DNA of 64,000 nucleotides from an uncultured Blautia sp. GTDB taxonomy: Bacteria > Bacillota > Clostridia > Lachnospirales > Lachnospiraceae. Location of the stretch: assembly GCA_900551075.1 (NCBI GenBank), contig URVB01000002.1, positions 145,200-209,199 on the forward strand, given 5' to 3'. A model generated the notes under the pieces. That model ran no database searches, was not told the DNA's origin, and saw nothing but the letters and a program-made list of their open reading frames with translations. The position numbers and the translations under genes were made by a program. Shown here piece after piece: positions 43,474 through 51,385 of this stretch (position 1 is the first letter of the stretch; every line of letters begins with the position of its first letter).

Positions 43474-44106
43474 TTAACAGCAGAAAATACCGCTGCCCGG
43501 ACAGCAGAGATTACAGGCCATGTTCGCTATGCAAAGCTTCATACAAAACCCATCCCCTGCCACAGGCATACCGCCGAAGGGGTTCTGCTGCTCCCGATAC
43601 CAGCTTCCGCCGCCTTCCATTCTCTGAAGCAGCATCCGATACTGCATATTATCCGGTTCCATGCGCACAGCCTCCCGTATATGATTCAGTGCATTGACAT
43701 TATTACCCAGCCCCATATTGGCCATAGCGGAAAGATAATACCACTGTCCATTTCTCTGCGTAAGCGAAGACAGCACGTTCACAGCTTCCTGATAATGACC
43801 GTTCTGTATATAATTTGCAGCAGCCTGCCGGCGAATTGCCTCTTCATCCTGATATCCACCCGCAGTCTGACCTCCGAAGCCGCCGAATCCCCCATTTCCG
43901 TAGGGATTGGAGCCATATTCGCGCTCCTTCATGATCTGCTCATACGCCTGCTGAATCTCTTTAAATTTTTCTTCCGCCTGCTCTTTATTTGGATTGTTGA
44001 TGTTTGCATCAGGATGATATTTGCGGCTCAAACGCCTGTAAGCCTTTTTTATCTCTTCATCCGTCGCATCCCTGGAAACACCCAGAATACTATATGGATC
44101 TAACAT
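43474..44106 (-). CDS. J-domain protein with TPR-like region and Cys-rich tail
   Basis: This 210-residue protein has an N-terminal J domain (DPYSILGVSRDATDEEIKKA, then YRRLSRKYHPDAN with the HPD motif). A Gly-rich linker follows (GGFGGFGGQTAGGYQ), then a helical repeat segment (ANYIQNGHYQEAVNVLSSL, then VNALNHIREAVRMEPDN) and a tail with seven Cys (CMKLCIANMACNLCCPGS). It should stimulate an Hsp70. The ATG at 44104-44106 follows GGGAG; the gene start overlaps the DUF5685 gene end by 17 bases. The Cys tail may bind metal. Confidence 0.88.
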   Translation of the reverse strand: MLDPYSILGVSRDATDEEIKKAYRRLSRKYHPDANINNPNKEQAEEKFKEIQQAYEQIMKEREYGSNPYGNGGFGGFGGQTAGGYQDEEAIRRQAAANYIQNGHYQEAVNVLSSLTQRNGQWYYLSAMANMGLGNNVNALNHIREAVRMEPDNMQYRMLLQRMEGGGSWYREQQNPFGGMPVAGDGFCMKLCIANMACNLCCPGSGIFCC

Positions 44107-44944
44107 GTTCTCTCTCCCGTTCTTCCCTCCGTTTTTTGGATACCTCCTCAAACCGGCACCATACTCCGGAATATAAAATGTTCCGCAGAATATCTGCATA
44201 TTTTATAATAGGAAGCTTCTCAAACTCCCTACAGGATTCTGCCAGCATCATGATTAAAATCTGACGCACCCGCTCCTCAAACCCCTTTATTATATAATCT
44301 CCGGTAAAGGGATTGTAATTTTCATTTTCCACGTCTTTTTCCACATCCTCATAAGCATCCAGCAAATAGATGAATTTTCCCAGATAAAATCCCATACGGC
44401 GAAGCGTCGGCTCCCACATATCCTCCCGATAGGCAAAAATCTCTTCCATAATTTTGCCGAAGCACCCGGACATCTTATCAATATCCATTTCTCCCGCATT
44501 CTCCAGCGCAGATAATTCCTCCAGAAAAGCAACGATCCTTTCCGCCTTTCTGCGGTATACGGCCTCATTTTTCCGGTTTCGACCCTCTAATAATTTGGCA
44601 TAGCCTAAACGAAGGAGCTTTTTTTCATCCTTCCAGTCATCCATACATTTATAATAGGTAAGAAGCAGATTCATATCTGCCGCATATTCCGTAATTTCGT
44701 TTTTGCGCACAGGCTGTTTCCGGATAGGATGAATGATACAGTGCGTCGTCCCCTTCCGGGTAGGAGGCTCATAAAGCCCGCTCAGAAGCAGAATAACAAA
44801 TGTCATATCGTAGGTCAGACTGATCTGGCCTGCAGCCCCATATTTTTCTCTCAGCTCCCGGCAAAGACCGCAGTAAAATGAACGGTACACCTCATAATCC
44901 TTGAATTTTATCTCCGGTTTATTCATTACCACATAACCGAACAT
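44090..44944 (-). CDS. DUF5685-family protein
   Basis: This 284-residue, mainly helical soluble protein starts MFGYVVMNKPEIKFKDYEVY. Cys residues occur in RSFYCGLCRELREKYG, THCIIHPIRK and YKCMDDWKDEKK. This matches the DUF5685 family of Firmicutes as I recall it; a Cys/His cluster suggests metal binding. GGGAGG precedes the ATG at 44942-44944, which is preferred over an ATG four codons upstream. It overlaps the J-domain gene, and the zinc-ribbon membrane protein gene lies just upstream, so the three probably act together. Function is unknown. Confidence 0.75.
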   Translation of the reverse strand: MFGYVVMNKPEIKFKDYEVYRSFYCGLCRELREKYGAAGQISLTYDMTFVILLLSGLYEPPTRKGTTHCIIHPIRKQPVRKNEITEYAADMNLLLTYYKCMDDWKDEKKLLRLGYAKLLEGRNRKNEAVYRRKAERIVAFLEELSALENAGEMDIDKMSGCFGKIMEEIFAYREDMWEPTLRRMGFYLGKFIYLLDAYEDVEKDVENENYNPFTGDYIIKGFEERVRQILIMMLAESCREFEKLPIIKYADILRNILYSGVWCRFEEVSKKRREEREREHVRSI

Positions 44945-44982
44945 GCTTCCTCCCATTCTGCACAGACGTGCCCGCTCAACTC

Positions 44983-45393
44983 TCAGCTTTTCTTAACAAA
45001 TTTTGTATGGCATTTCGGACAGTCAATCTCAATTTTGCCCTTACCCTTCGGAATTCTGATTTTTTGTCTGCATCCGGGGCAGGTATAAATATGATATGTC
45101 TTTCTCTGCTCCATAATATTCTTTTCTCTGCTAAACCGCATACGCACCTTGCCTGTTACATTCAGATATTTCTGATTTTCCGCATAGCGTCTCTGAATGT
45201 CCCTGGAAAATATCCTGTAATACGTATAAACGATCACCAAAAGTCCCGCCGTGTCCAATACAGCGCCCGCCGGACTTCCTCCACGCACAAAGATTGCCAG
45301 AATGATCAGAACCAGGGCAACTCCCATAGTAAATCTGGCATACTGGTCTACTCCGTAACGCCCCTGCATAAATCTCATGAACTTTTCTTTCAC
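44983..45393 (-). CDS. Small membrane protein with C-terminal zinc ribbon
   Basis: This 136-residue protein has two hydrophobic segments (ARFTMGVALVLIILAIFV and AVLDTAGLLVIVYTYYRI), a basic linker and a zinc ribbon formed by YTCPGCRQKIRIP and IDCPKCHTKF (two CxxC pairs). Function is unknown. It lies 38 bases upstream of the DUF5685 gene in the same orientation. Confidence 0.75.
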   Translation of the reverse strand: MKEKFMRFMQGRYGVDQYARFTMGVALVLIILAIFVRGGSPAGAVLDTAGLLVIVYTYYRIFSRDIQRRYAENQKYLNVTGKVRMRFSREKNIMEQRKTYHIYTCPGCRQKIRIPKGKGKIEIDCPKCHTKFVKKS

Positions 45394-45444
45394 GTAAATC
45401 CCTCTTTTCTTATCTTAAGCCTGCCGTCACTTCACTTTTGCCGA

Positions 45445-45957
45445 TCAGTCCCTCTTAACCAGAACCTTCGTCACTTCCGCAATATACATGGTATGGTAAT
45501 CCTTTTGCGGGTACCATTTGGAATCATTGGCAGTCTCATCAAAGCACTCCGGCTTGATCGTATCATGATACATTGTTTTGCAGACCAGGATCAGTTCCGC
45601 CTCCGCAATGCCTGCTGTGCCATCCACAGCGTACGGAGTCAGGCCTGCCTCCCTGATCTTATTCTCCATTCCTCTTCCGGAAACTGTTCCGCAATAACTG
45701 AGGGCCTTTCTGTATTCTTCCCCAAGCACAGACAAAGTAAAAATTTCCTCCTTATCTACAAACTCCTTCGTGTATCTATTGGGGCGGATATAGACGGTAA
45801 CCGCATTCTTACCCCACATCACTCCCATAGCTCCCCAACTGGCCGTCATGGTATTGCACGCCTCTGCTGTTCCTGCGGTAATCAAAAGCCATTCCCTTCC
45901 GATTTTTGTAAATGGGTTCATTACCAGTTCTTCTGCTTTTACTTCCTGAAAACTCAT
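45445..45957 (-). CDS. Flavin reductase-like domain protein
   Basis: This 170-residue FMN-binding split-barrel protein has the family blocks PFTKIGREWLLITAGTAEAC, NTMTASWGAMGVMWGK, AVTVYIRPNRYTKEFVD and FTLSVLGEEYRKALSYCGTV, with SGRGM. Such proteins reduce or bind FMN using NAD(P)H. It lies 18 bases downstream of the RlmI-type gene, so the two may be co-transcribed by proximity. The physiological partner is unknown. Confidence 0.85.
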   Translation of the reverse strand: MSFQEVKAEELVMNPFTKIGREWLLITAGTAEACNTMTASWGAMGVMWGKNAVTVYIRPNRYTKEFVDKEEIFTLSVLGEEYRKALSYCGTVSGRGMENKIREAGLTPYAVDGTAGIAEAELILVCKTMYHDTIKPECFDETANDSKWYPQKDYHTMYIAEVTKVLVKRD

Positions 45958-45975
45958 GATTTTTCCTCTCTTTCT

Positions 45976-47178
45976 CTATTTTTCACTGCAAACCTGAAAA
46001 ATATAAAATTTCAAATAATACGATTCATCAGATGACCATAAAATCGGATGATCCGGGGCCTGTGTCCTGTATTCCACCTGACGCAGCCTTTTGTGTACAT
46101 TTTTTGCTGCCTGTCCGATGGTCTGCGTAAACAGCTCATATGTCATAAAGTGAGAGCAGGAACAGGTGGCCAAAAATCCGCCGTCCTTTACCAGCTTCAT
46201 TGCACGCAGATTGATCTCGCGATATCCTTTTACCGCATTTTTTACCGAGCTTCTGGATTTCGTAAAGGCAGGCGGATCCAAAATCACCACATCATATTTT
46301 TCCCCCTTTTCTTCCAGCTCCGGCAAAAGCTCAAATACGTCTCTGCAGAGAAATTTTACAGTTCCCTCCAAGTCATTGAGCCTTGCATTCTCTGAAGCCT
46401 GCTCCACCGCAAGCCTGGAAGCGTCTACTCCGGTAACCTCCGAAGCGCCGGCGATTCCTGCATTTAAGGCGAAAGAACCGGTATGAGTAAAGCAGTCCAG
46501 GACCCTTGCACCCCTGCACAGCTTCTGAACCGCCAGACGGTTGTACTTCTGATCCAGAAAAAAACCTGTCTTCTGCCCATCCCTGATATCCACCTGATAC
46601 CTCACGCCATTTTCTGTGATTTCCACAAGGGTTGGAAACTGTGGACCGATAAATCCCTTATAAAGCTCCATTCCCTCCTGTCTGCGTACCTTTGCATCGC
46701 TTCTCTCATAAACGCCCCGTATGGAAATTCCATCCTCCGCCAAAACCATTTTCAGCAGACCTAGGATTTCCTCCTTCCGGCGATCAATTCCCAGCGCCAG
46801 AGACTGTACGACCAATATATCTGAAAATTTGTCCACTACCAATCCAGGCAAAAAATCTGCTTCCCCGAAAATCAAACGGCAGCAGCTTGTATCTACGACC
46901 TTTTTCCGGTATTCCCAGGCATCGCGTACGCGGAGCAAAAGAAAATCCCGATCAATATCCTGATTTTCTTCTCTTGTCAACAATCTTACGGTAATTTTAG
47001 AATTTGTATTGATAAATCCTCTTCCTAACGGATATCCATCAAAATCTCTGACAAGAACAATATCCCCATTTATAAAACTGCCCATAATACTGGCAATTTC
47101 ATTATCAAACACCCACATTCCTCCGGATTTGAGCATCCGTCCTTCTCCTTTTTTCAGGGTTACGACTGCCAGGCCCAT
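45976..47178 (-). CDS. rlmI: 23S rRNA (cytosine-C5) methyltransferase, RlmI-type
   Basis: This 400-residue protein has an N-terminal PUA-like domain (VVTLKKGEGRMLKSGGMWVF). Next is the EEHD-like central part with GIRGVYERSDAKVRRQEG-type motifs (seen as ISIRGVYERSDAKVRRQEG). The SAM methyltransferase domain has KTGFFLDQKYNR, ARVLDCFTHTGSFALNAGIA and the catalytic-loop DPPAFTKS, then CSCSHFM. It methylates a cytosine of 23S rRNA, as RlmI does at C1962. The ATG at 47176-47178 follows GGAGGGAG; the longer open frame upstream is not supported. Confidence 0.9.
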   Translation of the reverse strand: MGLAVVTLKKGEGRMLKSGGMWVFDNEIASIMGSFINGDIVLVRDFDGYPLGRGFINTNSKITVRLLTREENQDIDRDFLLLRVRDAWEYRKKVVDTSCCRLIFGEADFLPGLVVDKFSDILVVQSLALGIDRRKEEILGLLKMVLAEDGISIRGVYERSDAKVRRQEGMELYKGFIGPQFPTLVEITENGVRYQVDIRDGQKTGFFLDQKYNRLAVQKLCRGARVLDCFTHTGSFALNAGIAGASEVTGVDASRLAVEQASENARLNDLEGTVKFLCRDVFELLPELEEKGEKYDVVILDPPAFTKSRSSVKNAVKGYREINLRAMKLVKDGGFLATCSCSHFMTYELFTQTIGQAAKNVHKRLRQVEYRTQAPDHPILWSSDESYYLKFYIFQVCSEK

Positions 47179-47312
47179 TTTTATTCTCCCTCCAGACGGA
47201 GTCGGCTTCTTATACCGCCTCCCATGCATTTCCCTACATTCTATCACAGAACATTTAATTTTTCCAGTCATTCCCTGAATCCAGAGGACGAAACACAAAA
47301 AATTCATAATTA

Positions 47313-47363
47313 AATAAAAAGGATGCTGCAGCGCATTCCCATCCTGAATACTCTGCAGCACCC
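47313..47363 (-). terminator. Terminator of the ECF S-component gene
   Basis: GGGTGCTGCAG pairs with CTGCAGCATCC on the minus strand, followed by TTTTTATTTAATT. Confidence 0.75.
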
Positions 47364-47390
47364 TATCTACTCTCAATATTCTGTTTTCCT

Positions 47391-47993
47391 TTACGCTTCT
47401 TTTGCTTTATTCTGCAGCACCTGCATTTTGATCAGTGCCGGGCGCACTGCATTGTACAGGAAACCTACCAGAATCACGGATACCACTGCATTAATGAAGG
47501 TGGCTCCTGCGCTCAGCTTTGCCAGTGCCTCCGCCATTTGCTGCGGCTGCCCGAGAATATACTGTTTGTAGAAATATCCTACAATCGGTTCCGCCACTAC
47601 ATTAAATGCAAGGCCGGCTGCAGACGCCAAAATGCTCCATTTAAATACATATCTCTTATCATTGCTCTCATTAATCCTTGCAAGCTTATGTGCAACTAAG
47701 CCCGTGATCAGGCCAATACAAAGCTTTAATACAAAAGTCTTCGGAGCTACCGTAATATAAACCGGATCCATGATATCAGCCAATGTCATGCCCATCGCTC
47801 CGGCCAGTCCGCCATACCAGCCGCCGAGCAAAAGTGCCCCAAGCACACAAAATGCATTGCCGATATGAAGAGAGGTCGCATCTCCGCCGGGTACCGGAAT
47901 CCTGATCTGTAAAAACGTAAAAGCCACGAAGCAAAGAGCTGCCAGGATTGCCGTCTCTGCCAGTTTTAAAATTGTCATGTTCTGCTTATTCAT
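47391..47993 (-). CDS. ECF transporter S component
   Basis: This 200-residue membrane protein has about six helices. ILKLAETAILAALCFVAFTF and the ALLLGGWYGGLAGAMGMTLA segment followed by DIMDP are typical of ECF substrate-specificity components. It would pair with the housekeeping EcfA1/A2/T module encoded elsewhere. No riboswitch lies in its short leader. The vitamin or other ligand is not recognisable. The ATG at 47991-47993 is chosen; a GTG three codons upstream is possible. Confidence 0.82.
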   Translation of the reverse strand: MNKQNMTILKLAETAILAALCFVAFTFLQIRIPVPGGDATSLHIGNAFCVLGALLLGGWYGGLAGAMGMTLADIMDPVYITVAPKTFVLKLCIGLITGLVAHKLARINESNDKRYVFKWSILASAAGLAFNVVAEPIVGYFYKQYILGQPQQMAEALAKLSAGATFINAVVSVILVGFLYNAVRPALIKMQVLQNKAKEA

Positions 47994-48025
47994 ATGACTC
48001 ACTGCCTTTCCTTTTATTCATGCCA

Positions 48026-48054
48026 ATCATACCTGAAAACTGTCTTTCTTACAA
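48026..48054 (-). promoter_or_regulatory. Promoter of the ECF S-component gene
   Basis: TTGTAA (48049-48054), 17 bases and TATGAT (48026-48031) on the minus strand. Confidence 0.55.
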
Positions 48055-48074
48055 TGTCCAATTATAATATTTTT

Positions 48075-48593
48075 TTAGGGTACAGTTTGAACACTTTTCA
48101 AAAGGATATAACGGGGCAGGCCTCCGTAACACCTGGCAGCTCCCCTGATTTCATAGCCGTATTTCTGCATATTGAAAAGACTGTAGCGGTTCATCGGATG
48201 AACCGTACACATCAGATACGTATATTTTTCTGTATCCAGCTCTTTCTCTGCCGCTTCCAGCATTTTCCCCTGAAGTCCGTTTCCCCGGAACTCCCGGGAT
48301 ACTGCTGCAGAATCCATAATCGCTACTTTTGCAAGCTGAGCCTCTGTAAAATTCAGATAGACACCCAAATTTTCCTCCGGTTTCGGATATTTTACCAGAA
48401 AAAAACCCGCGATCCTTCCATCTGCTGCCTCCGCTGCAATAACAAAGCCCCTGCCCTTCAAATGCGTCCGGACAAAGGCTTCATCATCTGCTGCAAACCA
48501 ATCCGGGTGTGCGTGATCACCGGATACTTCCAGCATCACGCCCATAATTCCCGAAATGTCTTTTTCTTCTGCCTTTCTGATCAGAAATTCCAT
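48075..48593 (-). CDS. GNAT-family N-acetyltransferase
   Basis: This 172-residue acetyltransferase has the acetyl-CoA loop VSREFRGNGLQGKML (R/Q-x-x-G-x-G/A type), preceded by the beta-strand AKVAIMDSAAV and followed by YLMCTVHPMNRYSLFNMQKY, then GYEIRG. Its start is 3 bases from the stop of the DUF1002 gene, so it is probably translated from the same message. The acceptor substrate is unknown. Confidence 0.88.
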   Translation of the reverse strand: MEFLIRKAEEKDISGIMGVMLEVSGDHAHPDWFAADDEAFVRTHLKGRGFVIAAEAADGRIAGFFLVKYPKPEENLGVYLNFTEAQLAKVAIMDSAAVSREFRGNGLQGKMLEAAEKELDTEKYTYLMCTVHPMNRYSLFNMQKYGYEIRGAARCYGGLPRYILLKSVQTVP

Positions 48594-48596
48594 CTC

Positions 48597-50297
48597 TTAA
48601 TAGTATTCTTCCGTTGTTTCTTCCGGCATTTCCTCTGGCGTCTCCGTATCAGCAGACTGTTCGGAAGGATCCATGAGCTCATCATAAGCCTTTCCGCTTT
48701 CTCCATAGAGGCTTTCGAAGAATCTCATTGTATCATCATAAAGTATCTGCTTATCTTCTGTGGATACATTAACCAGAATATCTTCCGCACCGCTCTCGTC
48801 AACTTCCAGACCGAACAGCTTTCTTAATTTGGAATCCAGCATATTCAATTCTGCGGTCATATAGGAATCCATCTCCGACGGCACATAGGAGGCCGCTCCG
48901 TTTTTCAGAATCTCCAGATAGTCCTTCTGAACTTCTTTGGATACCTTTGCTCCTGTTTCCGCATCCAGATAAACAGAAGCCGTTACACCATCGCCCATAG
49001 CTTCCTGTAATGCAGCCCCATCCCCTTCATATTCACCGCTGCAGAATGTCTTTGCGCGGTTAAAGAGGGCAAGGGATTCTTCGCTCAGAGAATCTGTACT
49101 CAATTCACCGGAGGCTGCAGCCTCACCTTCTGCCGGAGGAGCTTCCTCTGTCATTCCGTCTCCGGATGCCTCCGGGATTTCCTCTGCTGCCCCGTCTCCG
49201 GACGCCTCCGGGATTTCCTCTGCTGCCCCGTCTCCGGATGCCTCCGGGATTTCCTCTGCTGCTCCATCACCGCTTTCGGATGATGTCTCATCCCAGGTTC
49301 CATCACCGGATGCCTCCGGAATACCTTCGATAGTTCCCTCAGATGCCTCAGGAACCTCTGTTTCTGTGTTCACCTCTTCTGACTGCTCTTTATTTGTCTC
49401 GGCAGCCAAAGTCGGATCCTCTGTGGAATCGGCAATTACATCCTCACCCAGCACGCTCTCATCCAAATCATTGACAATGCTGTCATCATCATCATCCTGA
49501 GGGCTAAGCGCTACTTCGCTTTCTCCATCGACGTTCTGCTCTACGTTTTCCAGAGTTTCCTTCATCTGGTCATAATCATAATTCTGCTGCGCGATCTCTT
49601 CCAGAAGAGACACAATCTTATCAAACTGCTCATCGCTCATCTGCACGTTGTTCTGTGTAGCAATATTATAAACTATATTGTAAATCTCATCTGCATTCTG
49701 TATGTTGTCACCGATAATCTGCATCTTTGCCTGGTTCACGATCTTTGTCGCTTCATTCTGGCCCACATTCTCCGCAAGGTTTCCTGTTACCACCATTTCC
49801 CGCGTTGCAAGCTGCTTCTTGGTTTCATCCAGCTTCTGTCCGCTTGCGGATTCATAAGCCATGATAATCCCTGTCAAAGCACCCGTTCCGGATACCTCAA
49901 ACGGGCAGGCCGCTACTACCTCACAGTTGGTCACACCTGAGGTAGACAACTGTGTGGCAATCATGTTGCAGGTAACCCAATTCAGATTTGCTGTACGCAC
50001 CTTAATGCCGCCGGACTGGGTTGGCTTTACATATGCACAGCTCACAGTTCTGGAACCGATCTGTTCTAGCGGAACATACGAGCTCAGATGATCTCTCTCA
50101 TTCTGATTTGTAATGGTCAGCATCTGTACCTGATTGGAATCTACCTTGAAATACCTCATCATGGTATTTTTCTGTTCCTGTGTAAGGTCTGCGCCCAGGG
50201 TCACCACCTTTGTTGCATCAGCCATTGCAGGCATTGCATTGGAAGCCACCAGACACACGCTGCATAACAGGGCGCCAAGAATGTTTCTTTTTTTCAT
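48597..50297 (-). CDS. Secreted DUF1002-family protein with acidic repeats
   Basis: This 566-residue exported protein has signal MKKRNILGALLCSVCLVASN to AMA. A DUF1002 (YpuA-like) region at about 30-250 includes VVTLGADLTQEQKNTMMRYF, SSYVPLEQIGSRTVSCAYV and GITNCEVVAACPFEVSGTGAL-like sequence. Next comes an acidic low-complexity middle containing a 12-residue repeat (EIPEASGDGAAE, three copies plus degenerate ones) and a helical C-terminal part. The function of DUF1002 is unknown. It heads a two-gene unit with the acetyltransferase and has its own promoter. Confidence 0.82.
   Translation of the reverse strand: MKKRNILGALLCSVCLVASNAMPAMADATKVVTLGADLTQEQKNTMMRYFKVDSNQVQMLTITNQNERDHLSSYVPLEQIGSRTVSCAYVKPTQSGGIKVRTANLNWVTCNMIATQLSTSGVTNCEVVAACPFEVSGTGALTGIIMAYESASGQKLDETKKQLATREMVVTGNLAENVGQNEATKIVNQAKMQIIGDNIQNADEIYNIVYNIATQNNVQMSDEQFDKIVSLLEEIAQQNYDYDQMKETLENVEQNVDGESEVALSPQDDDDDSIVNDLDESVLGEDVIADSTEDPTLAAETNKEQSEEVNTETEVPEASEGTIEGIPEASGDGTWDETSSESGDGAAEEIPEASGDGAAEEIPEASGDGAAEEIPEASGDGMTEEAPPAEGEAAASGELSTDSLSEESLALFNRAKTFCSGEYEGDGAALQEAMGDGVTASVYLDAETGAKVSKEVQKDYLEILKNGAASYVPSEMDSYMTAELNMLDSKLRKLFGLEVDESGAEDILVNVSTEDKQILYDDTMRFFESLYGESGKAYDELMDPSEQSADTETPEEMPEETTEEYY
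49161..49268. repeat. 36-bp tandem repeat, three units, in the DUF1002 gene
   Basis: Units 49161-49196, 49197-49232 and 49233-49268 are nearly identical (one or two substitutions each) and encode the 12-residue acidic repeat; further degenerate copies flank them. Confidence 0.85.
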
Positions 50298-50348
50298 AAT
50301 TCTTCCTCCATAACCCTTAACATTTTCATTTTGTTATAAGCTGTACTC

Positions 50349-50378
50349 ATTATAGCACACTTTTTCGTGAAGTTGTAA
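50349..50378 (-). promoter_or_regulatory. Promoter of the DUF1002 gene
   Basis: TTACAA (50373-50378), 18 bases and TATAAT (50349-50354) on the minus strand. Confidence 0.6.
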
Positions 50379-50401
50379 TTTTCATTTGAGTTTTGCCGGT
50401 T

Positions 50402-51385
50402 TTAAGATAAGTCCTCCCTCAGAGCCTCTCCCAGAATTTCGCTGAAGGCATCTGCCGTATCTCCGTACATATGCCCATCATAATCCGCGTAATCGGTATC
50501 CACGCGGTAGCCGGGATGCCTCTTCTCTGTATTGAAATTGATATAAGGTACCCCTGCCTCATTGAAGTAGTTTGTAAAATACGTATCCGCTTTCTGATAT
50601 TCCCCGTACTTTTCCAGATTTTCTTTTGGTACAGGCGTTGTAACGGCCAGCAGCTCAATCCCCTGCTCCCTGCAGAGCTTAACCAGCTTTTCGAAATACC
50701 GGATTCTATCCGGATTGACGCCTTTCTCATTCCACAGAACAAGGTCCGCATCGGATTTGTGCTCTCCCTTTACCAACAACCGCCGTATAAATCCGCCTGC
50801 CTCATAGGTCTGCCCTGTTTCCCGGAAACATCCGGTTCCATACTCTTTATAAAGACTGCCGGTCTTTGTTTCTATATTTTTACTGATCTCATCCAACTGA
50901 TTGCGGAATGCATACCAGGGAAACAACGCATTCCGAAAATCCGTATCCGTAAACTTTGCAAAAAAATACTCTGCCTTTACCAATGACCACGGAAGCTCAA
51001 GATACGTCTGCCCAAAAGTGGTATCCTGCGGAATCTCCAGCATCCAATATGCCGGGTCTACCTCGTAGACAACACGTTTCGGAGGATTTACACGACAGGC
51101 TTCTTTTACAATATAGTAAGAATCTACCGTAAACTGCCCGCCCATACAGAAGTTAAAGCTTTTTCGTCCGGTCACCGCATCCACCTTCAAAGGATTGATC
51201 CCGCATTTTCCATGAGAGGTTCCCACAAAAATATCATCATACCGCTGCGTCTCCAAACTATGTACATCCACTCTTGCATATGTATAAGGATACAGAAGGA
51301 ATTTAAGCCCCTGATCAATCAGAATCACACACAGCAGAAAAATAAGCGCGTACGCCGGCCGTCTCCATTTATTAGAAATTCGCAT
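50402..51385 (-). CDS. SGNH/DltD-like protein of the MBOAT operon
   Basis: This 327-residue protein has an N-terminal membrane anchor (YALIFLLCVILIDQGLKFLL) and an extracytoplasmic domain. Block I is DDIFVGTSHGKCGINP (G-x-SH), and the C-terminal block has DYDGHMYGDTADAF, an Asp-x-x-His-like pair. This is the layout of DltD/AlgJ-like partners of MBOAT acyltransferases. It overlaps the MBOAT gene by 14 bases. It would complete transfer of an acyl or aminoacyl group outside the cell. Similarity to true DltD is limited, so the substrate may differ from D-alanine. Confidence 0.72.
   Translation of the reverse strand: MRISNKWRRPAYALIFLLCVILIDQGLKFLLYPYTYARVDVHSLETQRYDDIFVGTSHGKCGINPLKVDAVTGRKSFNFCMGGQFTVDSYYIVKEACRVNPPKRVVYEVDPAYWMLEIPQDTTFGQTYLELPWSLVKAEYFFAKFTDTDFRNALFPWYAFRNQLDEISKNIETKTGSLYKEYGTGCFRETGQTYEAGGFIRRLLVKGEHKSDADLVLWNEKGVNPDRIRYFEKLVKLCREQGIELLAVTTPVPKENLEKYGEYQKADTYFTNYFNEAGVPYINFNTEKRHPGYRVDTDYADYDGHMYGDTADAFSEILGEALREDLS

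Noticed and set aside
46922..47376. Longer RlmI-type start at 47376
   Set aside because: The 66 extra residues are not PUA-like, whereas the ATG at 47178 has a GGAGGGAG ribosome site and the normal family N terminus.
49161..49268. Possible CRISPR array
   Set aside because: The three units are directly adjacent without spacers and encode an in-frame protein repeat.
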